A DNA stretch of 64,000 nucleotides. Origin: Arthrobacter sp. H-02-3 (lineage in GTDB: Bacteria > Actinomycetota > Actinomycetes > Actinomycetales > Micrococcaceae). Both the position numbers and the translations under genes were made by a program. Location of the stretch: NCBI RefSeq assembly GCF_003097355.1, contig NZ_PYUI01000001.1, forward strand, positions 310,001 through 374,000, in the 5' to 3' direction. Position 1 is the stretch's first letter. Every line of letters begins with the position of its first letter. Shown here piece by piece: positions 43,557 through 51,762 of this stretch. A model generated the notes under the pieces. The model was not told the DNA's origin. It worked only from the letters and a program-made list of their open reading frames with translations, and made no database searches.

Positions 43557-45020
43557 CTAGACCTCGACGGCGGCGCCGCGGGAAATTTCCACCATGTCCT
43601 CGCGAGGGACCACCTTGATGCGTTCACGGGCAACCTCAACGCCGTGCGATGCGCCGGCCGCCGTCGCCGCGTCGCCCAGGCCACGCTCGTGGGCGTCGAG
43701 CGCCAGCCAGCCTTCCCAGCTGGTGTACTCCACGCCGCGGCGCTCCAGGAGTTCGACGACGGCTTCCGGGGCCGGTGCTGCGGCCAGCGGCAGGTTGTCG
43801 CGGTCTTCGAGCAGGTAGGTCACGGTTTCCAGCGCGTCGCCCTTGGTGTGGCCGATCAGGCCCACCGGCCCGCGCTTGATCCAGCCGGTCGCGTAAATCC
43901 CCGGCACGTGGGTGCCGGCGGCATCCAGGACGCGGCCGCCGTCGTTCGGCACGACGCCCTTGCTGTGGTCGAACTCGACCTCGGGCAGCGCGGAACCGAA
44001 GTAGCCGATGGCGCGGTACACGGCCTGGACCGGGTAGTCGACAAACTCGCCGGTGCCGCGGGCGTTGCCCGTGCCGTCCAGTTCGGTACGCTCAAACTTG
44101 ATGCCGGCGACGCGGCCGGGAGCCTCGGCGTCGTCGTAAACCTCCACCGGGCTGTGCAGGAAGTGCAGGTGCAGGCGGCGGGACGCCTTGAGCTCGGAGA
44201 GGTCCTCCGGCTGTTCGGCGATCCAGTTGGTGAGCGTGCCCACCATGGTCTTGGTCTGGTTGTTGCTCTGGATCTGCCGGTCGGACTCGGCGTCGAACTC
44301 AAAGTCCTCGGCGTAGAGGACGATGTCCACGTCCTTGGAGTGCGAGAGCTCGCGCAGCTCCAGCGGGGTGAACTTCACCTGTGCCGGGCCGCGGCGGCCG
44401 AAGACGTGCACGTCGGTGACGGGCGAGGCCTTCAGCCCGGCGTAGACGTTATCCGGGATTTCGGAGACCAGGAGGTCGTCGGCGTGCTTGGAGAGCATGC
44501 GGGCCACGTCCAGGGCCACGTTGCCGTTGCCGATCACGGCGACTTCCTTGGCCTCGAGCGGCCATTCGCGGGACACGTCCGGGTGGCCGTCGTACCAGGA
44601 GACGAAGTCGGCGCCGCCGTACGAGCCCTCCAGCTCGATGCCGGGGATGTTCAGGTCCGCGTCCTTGATGGCGCCGGTGGCGAAGATGACGGCGTCGTAG
44701 TGGGTGCGGAGGTCATCGATGGACAGGTCCGTGCCGTAGTCCACGTTGCCGAAGAACCGGATGTCGCCGCGGTCCAGGACCTTGTGCAGGGCGTTGACGA
44801 TTCCCTTGATGCGGGGATGATCGGGGGCCACGCCGTAGCGGATCAGGCCGTAGGGTGCCGGGTAGCGGTCGAAGAGGTCGATGCTGACGGTGAGTTCGCC
44901 GCTCTTGACGGCCTCGCTCTTGGTCAGGATGTCCGCGGCGTAGACGCCAGCGGGGCCGGAGCCGACGACGGCGACGCGCAGCGGGCGGGCGGCGGTTCCT
45001 ACGGTGGTGCTAGTTGACAC
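43557..45020 (-). CDS. ferredoxin-NADP+ reductase, FprA-like (paralog 2)
   Basis: A 487-residue paralog of the 22932-24368 reductase, alike over its full length: [73 protein letters not shown] and [23 protein letters not shown]. It lies just downstream of cysG on the same strand, near the ferredoxin-dependent sulfite reductase, so it probably regenerates reduced ferredoxin for sulfite reduction. GTG 45020 is chosen; AAGGA lies eight bases upstream. An inverted repeat (TTGCTCCATA / TATGGAGCAA) lies upstream in the short gap. Confidence 0.92.
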   Translation of the reverse strand: MSTSTTVGTAARPLRVAVVGSGPAGVYAADILTKSEAVKSGELTVSIDLFDRYPAPYGLIRYGVAPDHPRIKGIVNALHKVLDRGDIRFFGNVDYGTDLSIDDLRTHYDAVIFATGAIKDADLNIPGIELEGSYGGADFVSWYDGHPDVSREWPLEAKEVAVIGNGNVALDVARMLSKHADDLLVSEIPDNVYAGLKASPVTDVHVFGRRGPAQVKFTPLELRELSHSKDVDIVLYAEDFEFDAESDRQIQSNNQTKTMVGTLTNWIAEQPEDLSELKASRRLHLHFLHSPVEVYDDAEAPGRVAGIKFERTELDGTGNARGTGEFVDYPVQAVYRAIGYFGSALPEVEFDHSKGVVPNDGGRVLDAAGTHVPGIYATGWIKRGPVGLIGHTKGDALETVTYLLEDRDNLPLAAAPAPEAVVELLERRGVEYTSWEGWLALDAHERGLGDAATAAGASHGVEVARERIKVVPREDMVEISRGAAVEV

Positions 45021-45048
45021 GGCTGTGTTCCTTTTTCTTCTGCATCCG

Positions 45049-45098
45049 TTGCTCCATAGCTGCCCTTTTGAGGCTTGATAACGGCGGTTATGGAGCAA
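45049..45098 (-). promoter_or_regulatory. inverted repeat upstream of the second ferredoxin reductase gene
   Basis: Perfect 10-base arms TTGCTCCATA (45049-45058) and TATGGAGCAA (45089-45098), with a nested ATAAC-ggcg-GTTAT dyad at 45078-45091. Likely operator or leader structure in the 88-base gap between cysG and the reductase. Confidence 0.5.
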
Positions 45099-45108
45099 TC
45101 GACGGGGT

Positions 45109-46401
45109 TTAGGGGGTCAGTACTCGGGTCTTGACGGTGCGGGCGGTGCGCGGGGTGTTCGGGGTGGTGGTGCTGTAGTCCGCGGTCTTGAAGTGCGACG
45201 GCGCGAACGGGCTGACGCGGACGACGTCGCCGATCACGATCACGGCGGGGCTCGCGACGCCGGCCGCCTCGGCCTGGTCCGCGATGGTCCCGAGCGTCCC
45301 GATGGTCACCCGCTGGTCGGGCAGGTAGCCATTCTCTACGATGCCAACCGGCGTGCCTGCTGGCAAACCGGCACGGGCAAGGGAATCCGCGGAATCGCGG
45401 AGCTGGCCCACGCCCATGAGCAGGATCACGGTGTGGTCGGCGCGGGCCGGGACCTCGGAGAGCTCCTCGTGGCCGGTGACCACGCTGAAGCCCTTGGCCA
45501 GCCCGCGGTGCGTGACGGGGATGCCGGCGGCGGCCGGGACGGATATGGCGGAGGTGACGCCCGGGACCACTTCAACGTCCACGCCGTGCCGCCGGCAGAA
45601 CTCGGCTTCCTCGCCGCCGCGGCCCAGGACGTACGGGTCGCCGCCTTTGAGCCGGACCACGCGGTGGCCCTGCCGGGCCTCGTCAACCAGGATTCGATTG
45701 ATTTCGGCCTGCGGGACCGGGTGGTGGCCCGGAGTCTTGCCAACCTCGATCACGCGGACGTCGGGGGCGAGTTCGGCCAGGAGCTCGCGGGGGCCGAGGC
45801 GGTCCGCGACCACGACATCGGCCTGGCCCAGGAGCCGGCGGCCGCGGACGGTGATGAGTCCGGTGTCGCCGGGCCCGCCGCCCACGAGGGCCACGGCGCC
45901 GTCTGTTGAACCGGCCCGCGCCCGCTGGCGGCGCAGCGGGAGGTCTCCGGTTTCCAGGGCGGTGGCGACGGCGTCGCGCAGGGCCATGGCGCGGCGCGGG
46001 TCTCCCCCGGCATTGACGGCGATCTTGACGTCGTCCACGACGGCGACGGCGGGCGTCCAGGCTGCGGAGGATTCGTGGTCGGAGGCATTGACGCACCAGA
46101 TGCGCTGCGCCTCGGCGTCGGCGGAGACCTGCGCGTCCACGGCGGCGTCACCGGTGGCGGTCTGGACGAACCAGACGCCGTCGACGTCGGCCGAGCGGTA
46201 CGCCCGGGGCTCCCAGCTCAGGAGGCCGGCGCCGACAAGATCCTGGAGCGGCGCGGAGGCAACGGGGGCCACCACCGTGACGCGGGCTCCGGCGTCGAGC
46301 AGTCCCTTGGCGCGCCGCGCGGCTACGGGTCCGCCGCCAACCACCAGTACGGGACGGCCAAGAAGGCGCAGCGCCGTGGGGTAAATGTCCTGAATTGCCA
46401 T
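45109..46401 (-). CDS. cysG: siroheme synthase CysG (fused precorrin-2 dehydrogenase / uroporphyrinogen-III methyltransferase)
   Basis: A 430-residue fusion. N-terminal part (to ~residue 165): MAIQDIYPTALRLLGRPVLVVGGGPVAARRAKGLLDAGARVTVVAP, the NAD-linked precorrin-2 dehydrogenase fold with CVNASDHESSA. C-terminal part: ALVGGGPGDTGLITVRGRRLLGQADVVVADRL, VGKTPGHH, RLKGGDPYVLGRGGEEAEFC and VPGVTSAISVPAAAGIPVTHRG, the SAM-dependent methyltransferase. It makes siroheme for the sulfite reductase; the separate CbiX-type chelatase at 56 kb completes the path. Leaderless start: TATCGT six bases upstream. Confidence 0.93.
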   Translation of the reverse strand: MAIQDIYPTALRLLGRPVLVVGGGPVAARRAKGLLDAGARVTVVAPVASAPLQDLVGAGLLSWEPRAYRSADVDGVWFVQTATGDAAVDAQVSADAEAQRIWCVNASDHESSAAWTPAVAVVDDVKIAVNAGGDPRRAMALRDAVATALETGDLPLRRQRARAGSTDGAVALVGGGPGDTGLITVRGRRLLGQADVVVADRLGPRELLAELAPDVRVIEVGKTPGHHPVPQAEINRILVDEARQGHRVVRLKGGDPYVLGRGGEEAEFCRRHGVDVEVVPGVTSAISVPAAAGIPVTHRGLAKGFSVVTGHEELSEVPARADHTVILLMGVGQLRDSADSLARAGLPAGTPVGIVENGYLPDQRVTIGTLGTIADQAEAAGVASPAVIVIGDVVRVSPFAPSHFKTADYSTTTPNTPRTARTVKTRVLTP

Positions 46402-46449
46402 GCATCGACGATAGGGCGGCGTCACATTGCGGAACAACGGTACGGAAAC
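46402..46449 (-). promoter_or_regulatory. cysG promoter, sulfur-regulon type
   Basis: Upstream of ATG 46401 are GTTTCCG, TTGTTC (-35-like), 18 bases, TATCGT (-10), and six bases. It aligns ungapped with the sir and ABC-importer promoters. The shared spacer and the GTTTC block suggest one regulator. Confidence 0.6.
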
Positions 46450-46523
46450 ACCAGTTCACGCAAGGTAACGCCGCGTCACATAGTGGCACGCCCCGACGAA
46501 GGACGGCGGAGCCCGGTGGAGCC

Positions 46524-46820
46524 CTATTTCACGGCGATGAGTTCGATCAGCTTGATGTCCGGGTCCTTGGCGAGCAGCGACGGGCCGTGTTCACCGAGGG
46601 CGGCCGGAATGGCTCCGTTGAGGTGGGCCTGGCGGTCCTCCTCGGAATCGAAGGTGTCGAAGATGCCGAAGGTGTTCTCGTTGACCCGGAAGGCGTACCA
46701 AGTCCGGGTTCCGGGTTCGTTGAGCACGATCTCGCGGCCCCCGTTGAGGAAGTCCCAGACATCCTGTTCCTTCCCCGGCTTGGCTTCGACCAGGGCCAGC
46801 ACGCCAAATTTTGCTGCCAC
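46524..46820 (-). CDS. antibiotic biosynthesis monooxygenase-like (putative quinol monooxygenase)
   Basis: A 98-residue small protein of the ABM fold: KFGVLALVEAKPGKEQDVWDFLNGGREIVLNEPGTRTWYAFRVNENTFGIFDTFDSEEDRQAHLNGAIPAAL. The family forms dimeric ferredoxin-like barrels and often oxidises quinols or other small aromatics without cofactor. GTG 46820 with AGGAGGTCGCT upstream is the start. It lies between cysG and the ABC importer but has no clear sulfur role. Tandem 12-base repeats lie in its leader. Confidence 0.8.
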   Translation of the reverse strand: MAAKFGVLALVEAKPGKEQDVWDFLNGGREIVLNEPGTRTWYAFRVNENTFGIFDTFDSEEDRQAHLNGAIPAALGEHGPSLLAKDPDIKLIELIAVK

Positions 46821-46836
46821 AGCGACCTCCTAGGAT

Positions 46837-46872
46837 TCAGACTTGGAATCAGTCTTGGAATCAGTCTTGGAA
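46837..46872. repeat. three tandem 12-base repeats upstream of the monooxygenase gene
   Basis: TCAGACTTGGAA, TCAGTCTTGGAA, TCAGTCTTGGAA in direct tandem, 17 bases upstream of the GTG 46820. Confidence 0.8.
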
Positions 46873-46942
46873 TGGGCCGGAACCCGGCCTCTAGGCGTGA
46901 GTGTAGGCCTGTGCCCGTGCCCCTGCAAGGAGTCATGGCAAA

Positions 46943-47008
46943 AGCAACGCGGGGTCACTCGCGGCCCATAATTCCTGGAATATGGGCCGCAAGTGACCCC
47001 GCGTTGCT
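46943..47008. repeat. GCAACGCGGGGTCAC-type palindromic repeat, copy 2
   Basis: Arms of 28 bases (27 paired), AGCAACGCGGGGTCACTC... and ...GTGACCCCGCGTTGCT, around the loop ATTCCTGGAA. It sits 46 bases past the stop of the ABC permease gene. The arms share at least 15 bases with copy 1 at 43479, and both copies carry CCCATAATTCC at the centre. Confidence 0.8.
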
Positions 47009-47053
47009 GTGCAAGGGGTGACGTCGAGGCAGGCATGCTGCCGGGTGCTGCGC

Positions 47054-48145
47054 CTAGCGGGTGCTGCCGGCGAGGAGGCCCCGGCGGCGGAGCAGCCGCT
47101 TTTCGATCGGGGCGAAGACAAGCAGTTCGATCAGGATGCCGACGGCGAGGATCAGCAGGATGGCGGACATCACGATGGTCATGTCGGACAGGACGCGGCC
47201 CTGATCCAGCATGGAGCCCAACCCGAAGCCGATGGTGCCGCCGACGGCGATGATTTCCGCCGCCATGAGCGAGCGCCAGGAGAACGCCCAGCCCTGTTTG
47301 AGGCCGCTGAGGTATCCGGGCAGGGCGGCCGGCAGGATGATCTGCAGGGCAAGTTGGAGCCGCGACGCACCCAGGACCTTTCCGACGCTGCGGTACTGCG
47401 GCGGAATCTGGTCCACGCCGGAGATCAGGCCATTGATGATCGAAGGGATGGCACCCATGAACACCACGAAATACACCGTGGCGTCGGTGAGGCCGAACCA
47501 GAGGATGGCCGCGGGCACCCAAGCCACGGACGGCAGCACCTGCAACCCGGAGATCAGCGGGCCGAATGCGCGCCGCAACGGTGCCACCTGCGCCAGCAGG
47601 AGCCCCACCGGCGTCGCGATGACCACGCTGATCAGGAAGCCCACGACGCCGCGCTGCAGCGACGTCCAGACGGCCTCCTGCAGCTTGCCCTCGCTCCACA
47701 GGGTTCCAATCTGGCTGATGACGTCCATCGGGCCGGGCACGATGTCCCGACGCTTGAAGCCCAGCGACACGTACAGCTGCCAGAGGATGACGAGCACCGC
47801 GAGGGCAGCGACCGGCAGCAGAATCCTGCTCCAGTCGATGCGGGCCTTACGGATGGAGTCGGACTGGAGGGAATCCAGGCCCGCTTCGAGCTCGCGCAGG
47901 TCTTCCTTGCCGCTGGAGGAGCGGGTCAGGGCCGCTGTGACCGACGCGGCGCCGGGCTTCGCGCCCGGTGCCGCCCCGGGAGTGGCATCCAAGGCATCGG
48001 CCGAGGGACCCGACGCGAGCTTGCGAGCGTTGGGAAGGCCGTTGCCGCTGTCGGAGCCGGCCGCTTCGTCCGCAGGACGAAAGCGGTCCGGCGAAGGGGC
48101 GGGGGCGGCATCGGGCGTGGAGCTCCAAAGGAACTTACTTGGCAT
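47054..48145 (-). CDS. ABC transporter permease, nitrate/sulfonate/taurine (SsuC/TauC) type
   Basis: A 363-residue permease. A long, low-complexity N-terminal region (about 90 residues, Ala/Pro/Ser-rich) precedes six membrane segments. The BPD_transp motif is present as [23 protein letters not shown]...; the EAA loop reads [46 protein letters not shown]. The coupled ATPase gene ends 11 bases inside its start. Beside the cys genes, its substrate is likely a sulfonate, sulfate ester or sulfate. ATG 48145 is used. Confidence 0.88.
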   Translation of the reverse strand: MPSKFLWSSTPDAAPAPSPDRFRPADEAAGSDSGNGLPNARKLASGPSADALDATPGAAPGAKPGAASVTAALTRSSSGKEDLRELEAGLDSLQSDSIRKARIDWSRILLPVAALAVLVILWQLYVSLGFKRRDIVPGPMDVISQIGTLWSEGKLQEAVWTSLQRGVVGFLISVVIATPVGLLLAQVAPLRRAFGPLISGLQVLPSVAWVPAAILWFGLTDATVYFVVFMGAIPSIINGLISGVDQIPPQYRSVGKVLGASRLQLALQIILPAALPGYLSGLKQGWAFSWRSLMAAEIIAVGGTIGFGLGSMLDQGRVLSDMTIVMSAILLILAVGILIELLVFAPIEKRLLRRRGLLAGSTR

Positions 48146-48860
48146 GGCGGCGGATCTCCTCGCGTAGCCGGGCGGTGATGACGCCGGTGAGCTGGCCGGC
48201 CAGACCGGCGTCGGTTCGGTGTTCTTCGGTGACGTGCCATTCCTCCACCACGCGGCCGGGCCGGGAGGAGAGCAGCAGCACGCGCTGGCCCAGCCGGACG
48301 GCCTCGCGGACGTTGTGCGTGACGAAGACGATGGTGCGGCCGGTTTCCTTCCAGATGCGTTCCAGCTCGTCGTGGAGCAGGTCGCGCGTAATCGCATCCA
48401 GCGCCGCGAACGGCTCGTCCATGAGCAGCAGCTGCCGGTCCTGGGCCAGGGAACGGGCCAGGGCCACACGCTGGCGCATCCCGCCGGAGAGTTCGTGCGG
48501 ACGTTTGTCCCCCGCGCCGCCCAGGTGCACCAGGTCCAGCAGCTCCCCGGCGCGGACGCGGCGCTCGGCCTTCCCGACGCCGCGCAGTTTCAGGGCCAGC
48601 TCGATGTTTTCCCGGGCCGTCAGCCAGGGAAAAAGCGCCGCGTCCTGGAACATGAAGGCGGCGCCGTCGCTGGGCACCTCCAAGGCGCCCGACGTCGGGG
48701 CCTCCAGTCCCGCCATGATGTTGAGCAGGGTGGACTTGCCGCAGCCGGAGGCACCGAGCAGGGCGACGAACTCGCCCTGCGCGATGGTGGCGTTGACGTC
48801 GTCCAGCACCGGGGCGCCGTCGCCGAAGCGCTTGCCCAGGTTTTCCAGTACGACTGGCAT
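48135..48860 (-). CDS. ABC transporter ATP-binding protein, nitrate/sulfonate/taurine (SsuB) type
   Basis: A 241-residue ATPase: Walker [14 protein letters not shown]-loop [13 protein letters not shown], signature [17 protein letters not shown], Walker [14 protein letters not shown], and switch His in [11 protein letters not shown] 48860 has AAGGAC eight bases upstream. It pairs with the downstream-coupled permease and the upstream substrate-binding protein in one operon driven from the sulfur-type promoter at 50183-50230. Confidence 0.92.
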   Translation of the reverse strand: MPVVLENLGKRFGDGAPVLDDVNATIAQGEFVALLGASGCGKSTLLNIMAGLEAPTSGALEVPSDGAAFMFQDAALFPWLTARENIELALKLRGVGKAERRVRAGELLDLVHLGGAGDKRPHELSGGMRQRVALARSLAQDRQLLLMDEPFAALDAITRDLLHDELERIWKETGRTIVFVTHNVREAVRLGQRVLLLSSRPGRVVEEWHVTEEHRTDAGLAGQLTGVITARLREEIRRHAK

Positions 48861-48904
48861 GGTCAGGTCCTTACTGTTGTGGCGGATTGCTGGAGGCCAA
48901 GGAG

Positions 48905-50065
48905 CTAGTCCTTGCCGAGTCCTTGGGCGGAGATCTTCTTGCCGGCGACGGCGTTGAGGGCAGTGAGGTCGAAGATGCCGCTGATGTCGGCCTGCTTGGT
49001 GGTGCCGGCGTCGACACCATCCTGGAGCAGCTTCTTGTACGTCCCGGCCAGCGGGTCGATCGTGAAGACAATGTTCTTCAGGGACCGGTCGATCACGTCC
49101 GCCGGCAGCGCCGAGCCGGCCGCGGCCTTGAGCGCGGCATTGAGGACCGTGGCCTTCTCGCCCGCCGGGGCCGCGTTGAGCCAGTCCACGGATTCCACAT
49201 GGCCCTTCAGCAGCGCCTGCACCGTGGCCGGGTGCTCCGCGGCGAACTTCTTGTTCACAATCAGCACCGTGGTGACGAACTCGCCTTTGTCCCACAGATC
49301 CTTCTCATCGACCAGGACCTTCGCACCGGCCTGCAGCACCAGGCGGGAGGCCCAGGGCTCCGGGAGCCACGCACCGTCGAGCTTGCCGTCCTGGAACAGC
49401 TTCAGGGTCTGGGCGTTCTCGGTCGGGTTGATCGCGACGTCCCCGCCGCCGTCGGTGGAGGTCTTGAACCCCTGCTTGCCCAGCCACGCCCGCAGCGCCA
49501 CGTCCTGGGTGCCGCCCAGCTGCGGGGACGCGAGCGTCTTGCCCCTCAGGTCCGCCGCCGAGTTGATCCCGGGCTTCACCACCAGCTGCGCCCCGCCGGA
49601 CGCGGCACCGGCGATGATGCTGACCGATGCACCGCCGCTCTTGACGTAGGAGTTGATCGCCGGGTTCGGGCCGATGTAGGTCGCGTCGATCGCGCCGGCG
49701 TTCAGGGCCTCGATCGCGGCCGGGCCGGCATTGAAGACCTGCGTGGTCAGCTTGGTCTGGCCGAGTTCCTTGGCGATGAACCCCTTGTTCACCCCGACCA
49801 GGGCCGGGGCGTGGGTGATGTTGCCGAAATAGCCCAACCGCAGCTCCGCAGCCGGGCTCGTGCCCGCCACGGCCGCCGAGGCGGTTTCCGGACCGCGGGA
49901 CAGCGTGGAGGCCACGGCCGCACCGGCGCCGATCAGCAGCACAAGCCCTGCGGCCAGCGCGATCTCAAGAGTCCGCTTGCGTTTGGGTTTACCGGTCTCG
50001 CCGGCGACGATCCGGGTGGTGCCGGGCTGCGTGCCGGGCGCGGGTTTTTCGGGGGTGCGTGACAT
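48905..50065 (-). CDS. ABC transporter substrate-binding protein, sulfonate/taurine (SsuA) type
   Basis: A 386-residue exported protein. The N-terminus MSRTPEKPAPGTQPGTTRI has a cytosolic tail, then KRKRTLEIALAAGLVLLIGAGAAVASTL, a long hydrophobic signal anchor without a clear lipobox Cys, then the SsuA/NMT1-like domain: ELRLGYFGNITHAPALVGVNKGFIAKELG, NAGPAAIEALNAGAIDATYIGPNPAINSY, and LDGAWLPEPWASRLV. It may be membrane-anchored instead of free. It leads the ABC operon; AGGA precedes ATG 50065 by eight bases. Upstream lies a 22-codon leaderless peptide. Confidence 0.9.
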   Translation of the reverse strand: MSRTPEKPAPGTQPGTTRIVAGETGKPKRKRTLEIALAAGLVLLIGAGAAVASTLSRGPETASAAVAGTSPAAELRLGYFGNITHAPALVGVNKGFIAKELGQTKLTTQVFNAGPAAIEALNAGAIDATYIGPNPAINSYVKSGGASVSIIAGAASGGAQLVVKPGINSAADLRGKTLASPQLGGTQDVALRAWLGKQGFKTSTDGGGDVAINPTENAQTLKLFQDGKLDGAWLPEPWASRLVLQAGAKVLVDEKDLWDKGEFVTTVLIVNKKFAAEHPATVQALLKGHVESVDWLNAAPAGEKATVLNAALKAAAGSALPADVIDRSLKNIVFTIDPLAGTYKKLLQDGVDAGTTKQADISGIFDLTALNAVAGKKISAQGLGKD

Positions 50066-50113
50066 GGGTGAAGTCCTGTTCTGGGGTGCGTGCGGAATTG
50101 CCGGGCGTGGTGG

Positions 50114-50182
50114 TCAGCGCCGGCGACATCGCCCCTGGAGGTTCCTGCGGGGGGAGCCGTGGATCCGTTCCGTTGTCTTCAT
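50114..50182 (-). CDS. putative 22-codon leaderless leader peptide upstream of the ABC importer
   Basis: Starting at ATG 50182, the reading frame gives MKTTERIHGSPRRNL and ends GRCRRR before a TGA. It holds one Cys codon at position 19 and is Arg-rich. The ATG is at exactly the same distance from the promoter block as the starts of cysG and sir, so it should be the first codon of a leaderless mRNA. The substrate-binding protein starts 49 bases after its stop. A 4-base-earlier ATG (50186) opens a 65-residue frame overlapping the next gene, but its spacing from the -10 element is too short. Leaderless cysteine-sensing leaders are known in mycobacteria; here the single Cys makes the analogy tentative. 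Confidence 0.45.
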   Translation of the reverse strand: MKTTERIHGSPRRNLQGRCRRR

Positions 50183-50230
50183 TCATTCACCATAGGGAGT
50201 GTCATAAACGCGGTTCAACGGTCCGGAAAC
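50183..50230 (-). promoter_or_regulatory. ABC importer promoter, sulfur-regulon type
   Basis: GTTTCCG, TTGAAC (-35-like), 18 bases, TATGGT (-10), six bases, then ATG 50182. Same length and order as upstream of cysG (31 of 48 identical by eye) and sir. Confidence 0.6.
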
Positions 50231-50278
50231 CGGGGGTCACGCGGGTTCATGCGGCGTCATATTCGGCCTCAAAAGACG

Positions 50279-50331
50279 GCAGCCTGTTTCCAGGCCCGCG
50301 GCATATGGCGGCGGGCCGGGAAACAGGCTGC
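50279..50331 (-). terminator. terminator after the cys operon (cysN end)
   Basis: A 13-bp perfect outer stem GCAGCCTGTTTCC / GGAAACAGGCTGC with an inner GGCCCGC / GCGGGCC. It lies 19 bases after the cysN stop. It has little T run. Confidence 0.75.
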
Positions 50332-50349
50332 GCCCGTGTAACAGAAGAC

Positions 50350-51762
50350 CTAGATCGAGTAGCGCTCGTCTTCGTGGTCGCCGGGGTGGTCGTTGACCAG
50401 GCCGGCGGCAAGGGTGTTGCCGTCGAGCGGGTCGATCACGAGGAACGCCCCGGTGCGGCGGTGGTGCAGGTAGTTCTCCAGGGGGAGCGGAGCGGCGAGC
50501 CGAAGCTGCGCGTGCCCGATGTCGTTCAGCTCCAGCGTGGTGGTCGGTTCCAGCTGGAAACTGGCGAGGTCCAGCTTGCCCGTCACGTTCCGGACCAGGG
50601 CCTGGACCGTGCGGGTGCCGTGCTTGACCAGCACCTTGGCGCCTTCCCGGAGCGGCTTGGGCGAGAGCCAGCACAGCGCGGCATACACGTCTGCCGAGGC
50701 CTCGCGCACGGTCCCGGCCGCCGCAATCGTGTCACCGCGGGCGACGTCGAACTCATCCGCCAGGCGCAGTGCCACGGACTGCGGGGCAGCCGCCTCGGCG
50801 AGCTCACGGCCGGCGAAGTCGATCCCGGTGACCGTGGTGGTGCGCGGTGCCTGGCCCGGCGTCAGGACGCTGACCTGGTCCCCAAGCTTCACGGAACCTT
50901 CGGTGATCTGGCCGGCGTAGGCACGGTAGTCGCGGTACGCCTCCGGATCCAGGCCGCCGGCGACGGCGTCGGGGGCCAGCGCACCCTGTGGCCGGACCAC
51001 CAGCTGGACCGGGAAGCGGAAGCTCTCGAGGTGGCTTTCGAGTTCGTCGGCGGCCGGCAGGGTCTCCAGGACTTCCAGCAGGGCCGGCCCGTCGTACCAG
51101 GGGGTGCGGTCCGAGCGGTCGACGACGTTGTCGCCGTCGAGCGCGGACACGGGGATGACCAGGAGGTCGGCAACCCCGTCGGAACCAAGCCCGAGCTCGC
51201 GGCCGACCTGCTGGACGTCCGCCTCGATCGCGCGGAACACGTCCTCGCTGAACTCCACGAGGTCGATTTTGTTCACGGCCACAATGACATGTGCAACGCG
51301 CAGCAGCTGCAGCACGGACAGGTGCCGGCGGGTCTGCTCCAGGACCCCCTTGCGGGCGTCGATGAGCACGACGACGGCGTCCGCCGTGGACGCGCCGGTC
51401 ACCGTGTTCTTGGTGTACTGCACGTGCCCGGGGCAGTCCGCGAGGATGAAGCTGCGGCGGTCAGTGGCGAAGTAGCGGTAGGCGACGTCGATGGTGATGC
51501 CCTGCTCGCGCTCGGCGCGCAGGCCGTCGGTCAGCAGGGCGAGGTCGATCCCGCCAGCCGAACCCCCAAAGCCGCGGTCCGCGGAGGTGCGGGCGACCGC
51601 GTCGAGCTGGTCGGCGAGGATCGCCTTGGAGTCGTGCAGGAGCCGGCCCACGAGGGTGGACTTGCCGTCATCGACGGAGCCTGCGGTGGCGAAACGGAAC
51701 AGCGTGGTGGGCAGCGCCGCGGACGCCAGGTCCGGGCCCGCGAGGAAAGTTTCCGTGCTCAT
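50350..51762 (-). CDS. cysN: sulfate adenylyltransferase subunit 1 (GTPase)
   Basis: A 470-residue EF-Tu-like GTPase that, with CysD, makes adenosine 5'-phosphosulfate from ATP and sulfate. G-box motifs are G1 AGSVDDGKSTLVGRLL, switch DCPGHVQYTKN, and NKIDLVEF; the beta-barrel domains fill the C-terminus. It ends without a fused APS kinase. It is the last gene of sir-cysH-cysD-cysN and its ATG overlaps the cysD stop by one base. Its terminator follows. Confidence 0.95.
   Translation of the reverse strand: MSTETFLAGPDLASAALPTTLFRFATAGSVDDGKSTLVGRLLHDSKAILADQLDAVARTSADRGFGGSAGGIDLALLTDGLRAEREQGITIDVAYRYFATDRRSFILADCPGHVQYTKNTVTGASTADAVVVLIDARKGVLEQTRRHLSVLQLLRVAHVIVAVNKIDLVEFSEDVFRAIEADVQQVGRELGLGSDGVADLLVIPVSALDGDNVVDRSDRTPWYDGPALLEVLETLPAADELESHLESFRFPVQLVVRPQGALAPDAVAGGLDPEAYRDYRAYAGQITEGSVKLGDQVSVLTPGQAPRTTTVTGIDFAGRELAEAAAPQSVALRLADEFDVARGDTIAAAGTVREASADVYAALCWLSPKPLREGAKVLVKHGTRTVQALVRNVTGKLDLASFQLEPTTTLELNDIGHAQLRLAAPLPLENYLHHRRTGAFLVIDPLDGNTLAAGLVNDHPGDHEDERYSI

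Noticed and set aside
46830..47699. A 289-residue minus-strand reading frame ending in a Ser-Lys-Thr-Asp repeat
   Set aside because: It is a frameshifted shadow of the ABC permease, and the repeat comes from the 12-base intergenic repeats.
49989..50186. A 65-residue frame from ATG 50186 upstream of the ABC importer
   Set aside because: Its start is only two bases from the -10 element, the frame overlaps the substrate-binding gene and is Pro/Arg-rich. The ATG four bases later fits the promoter register.
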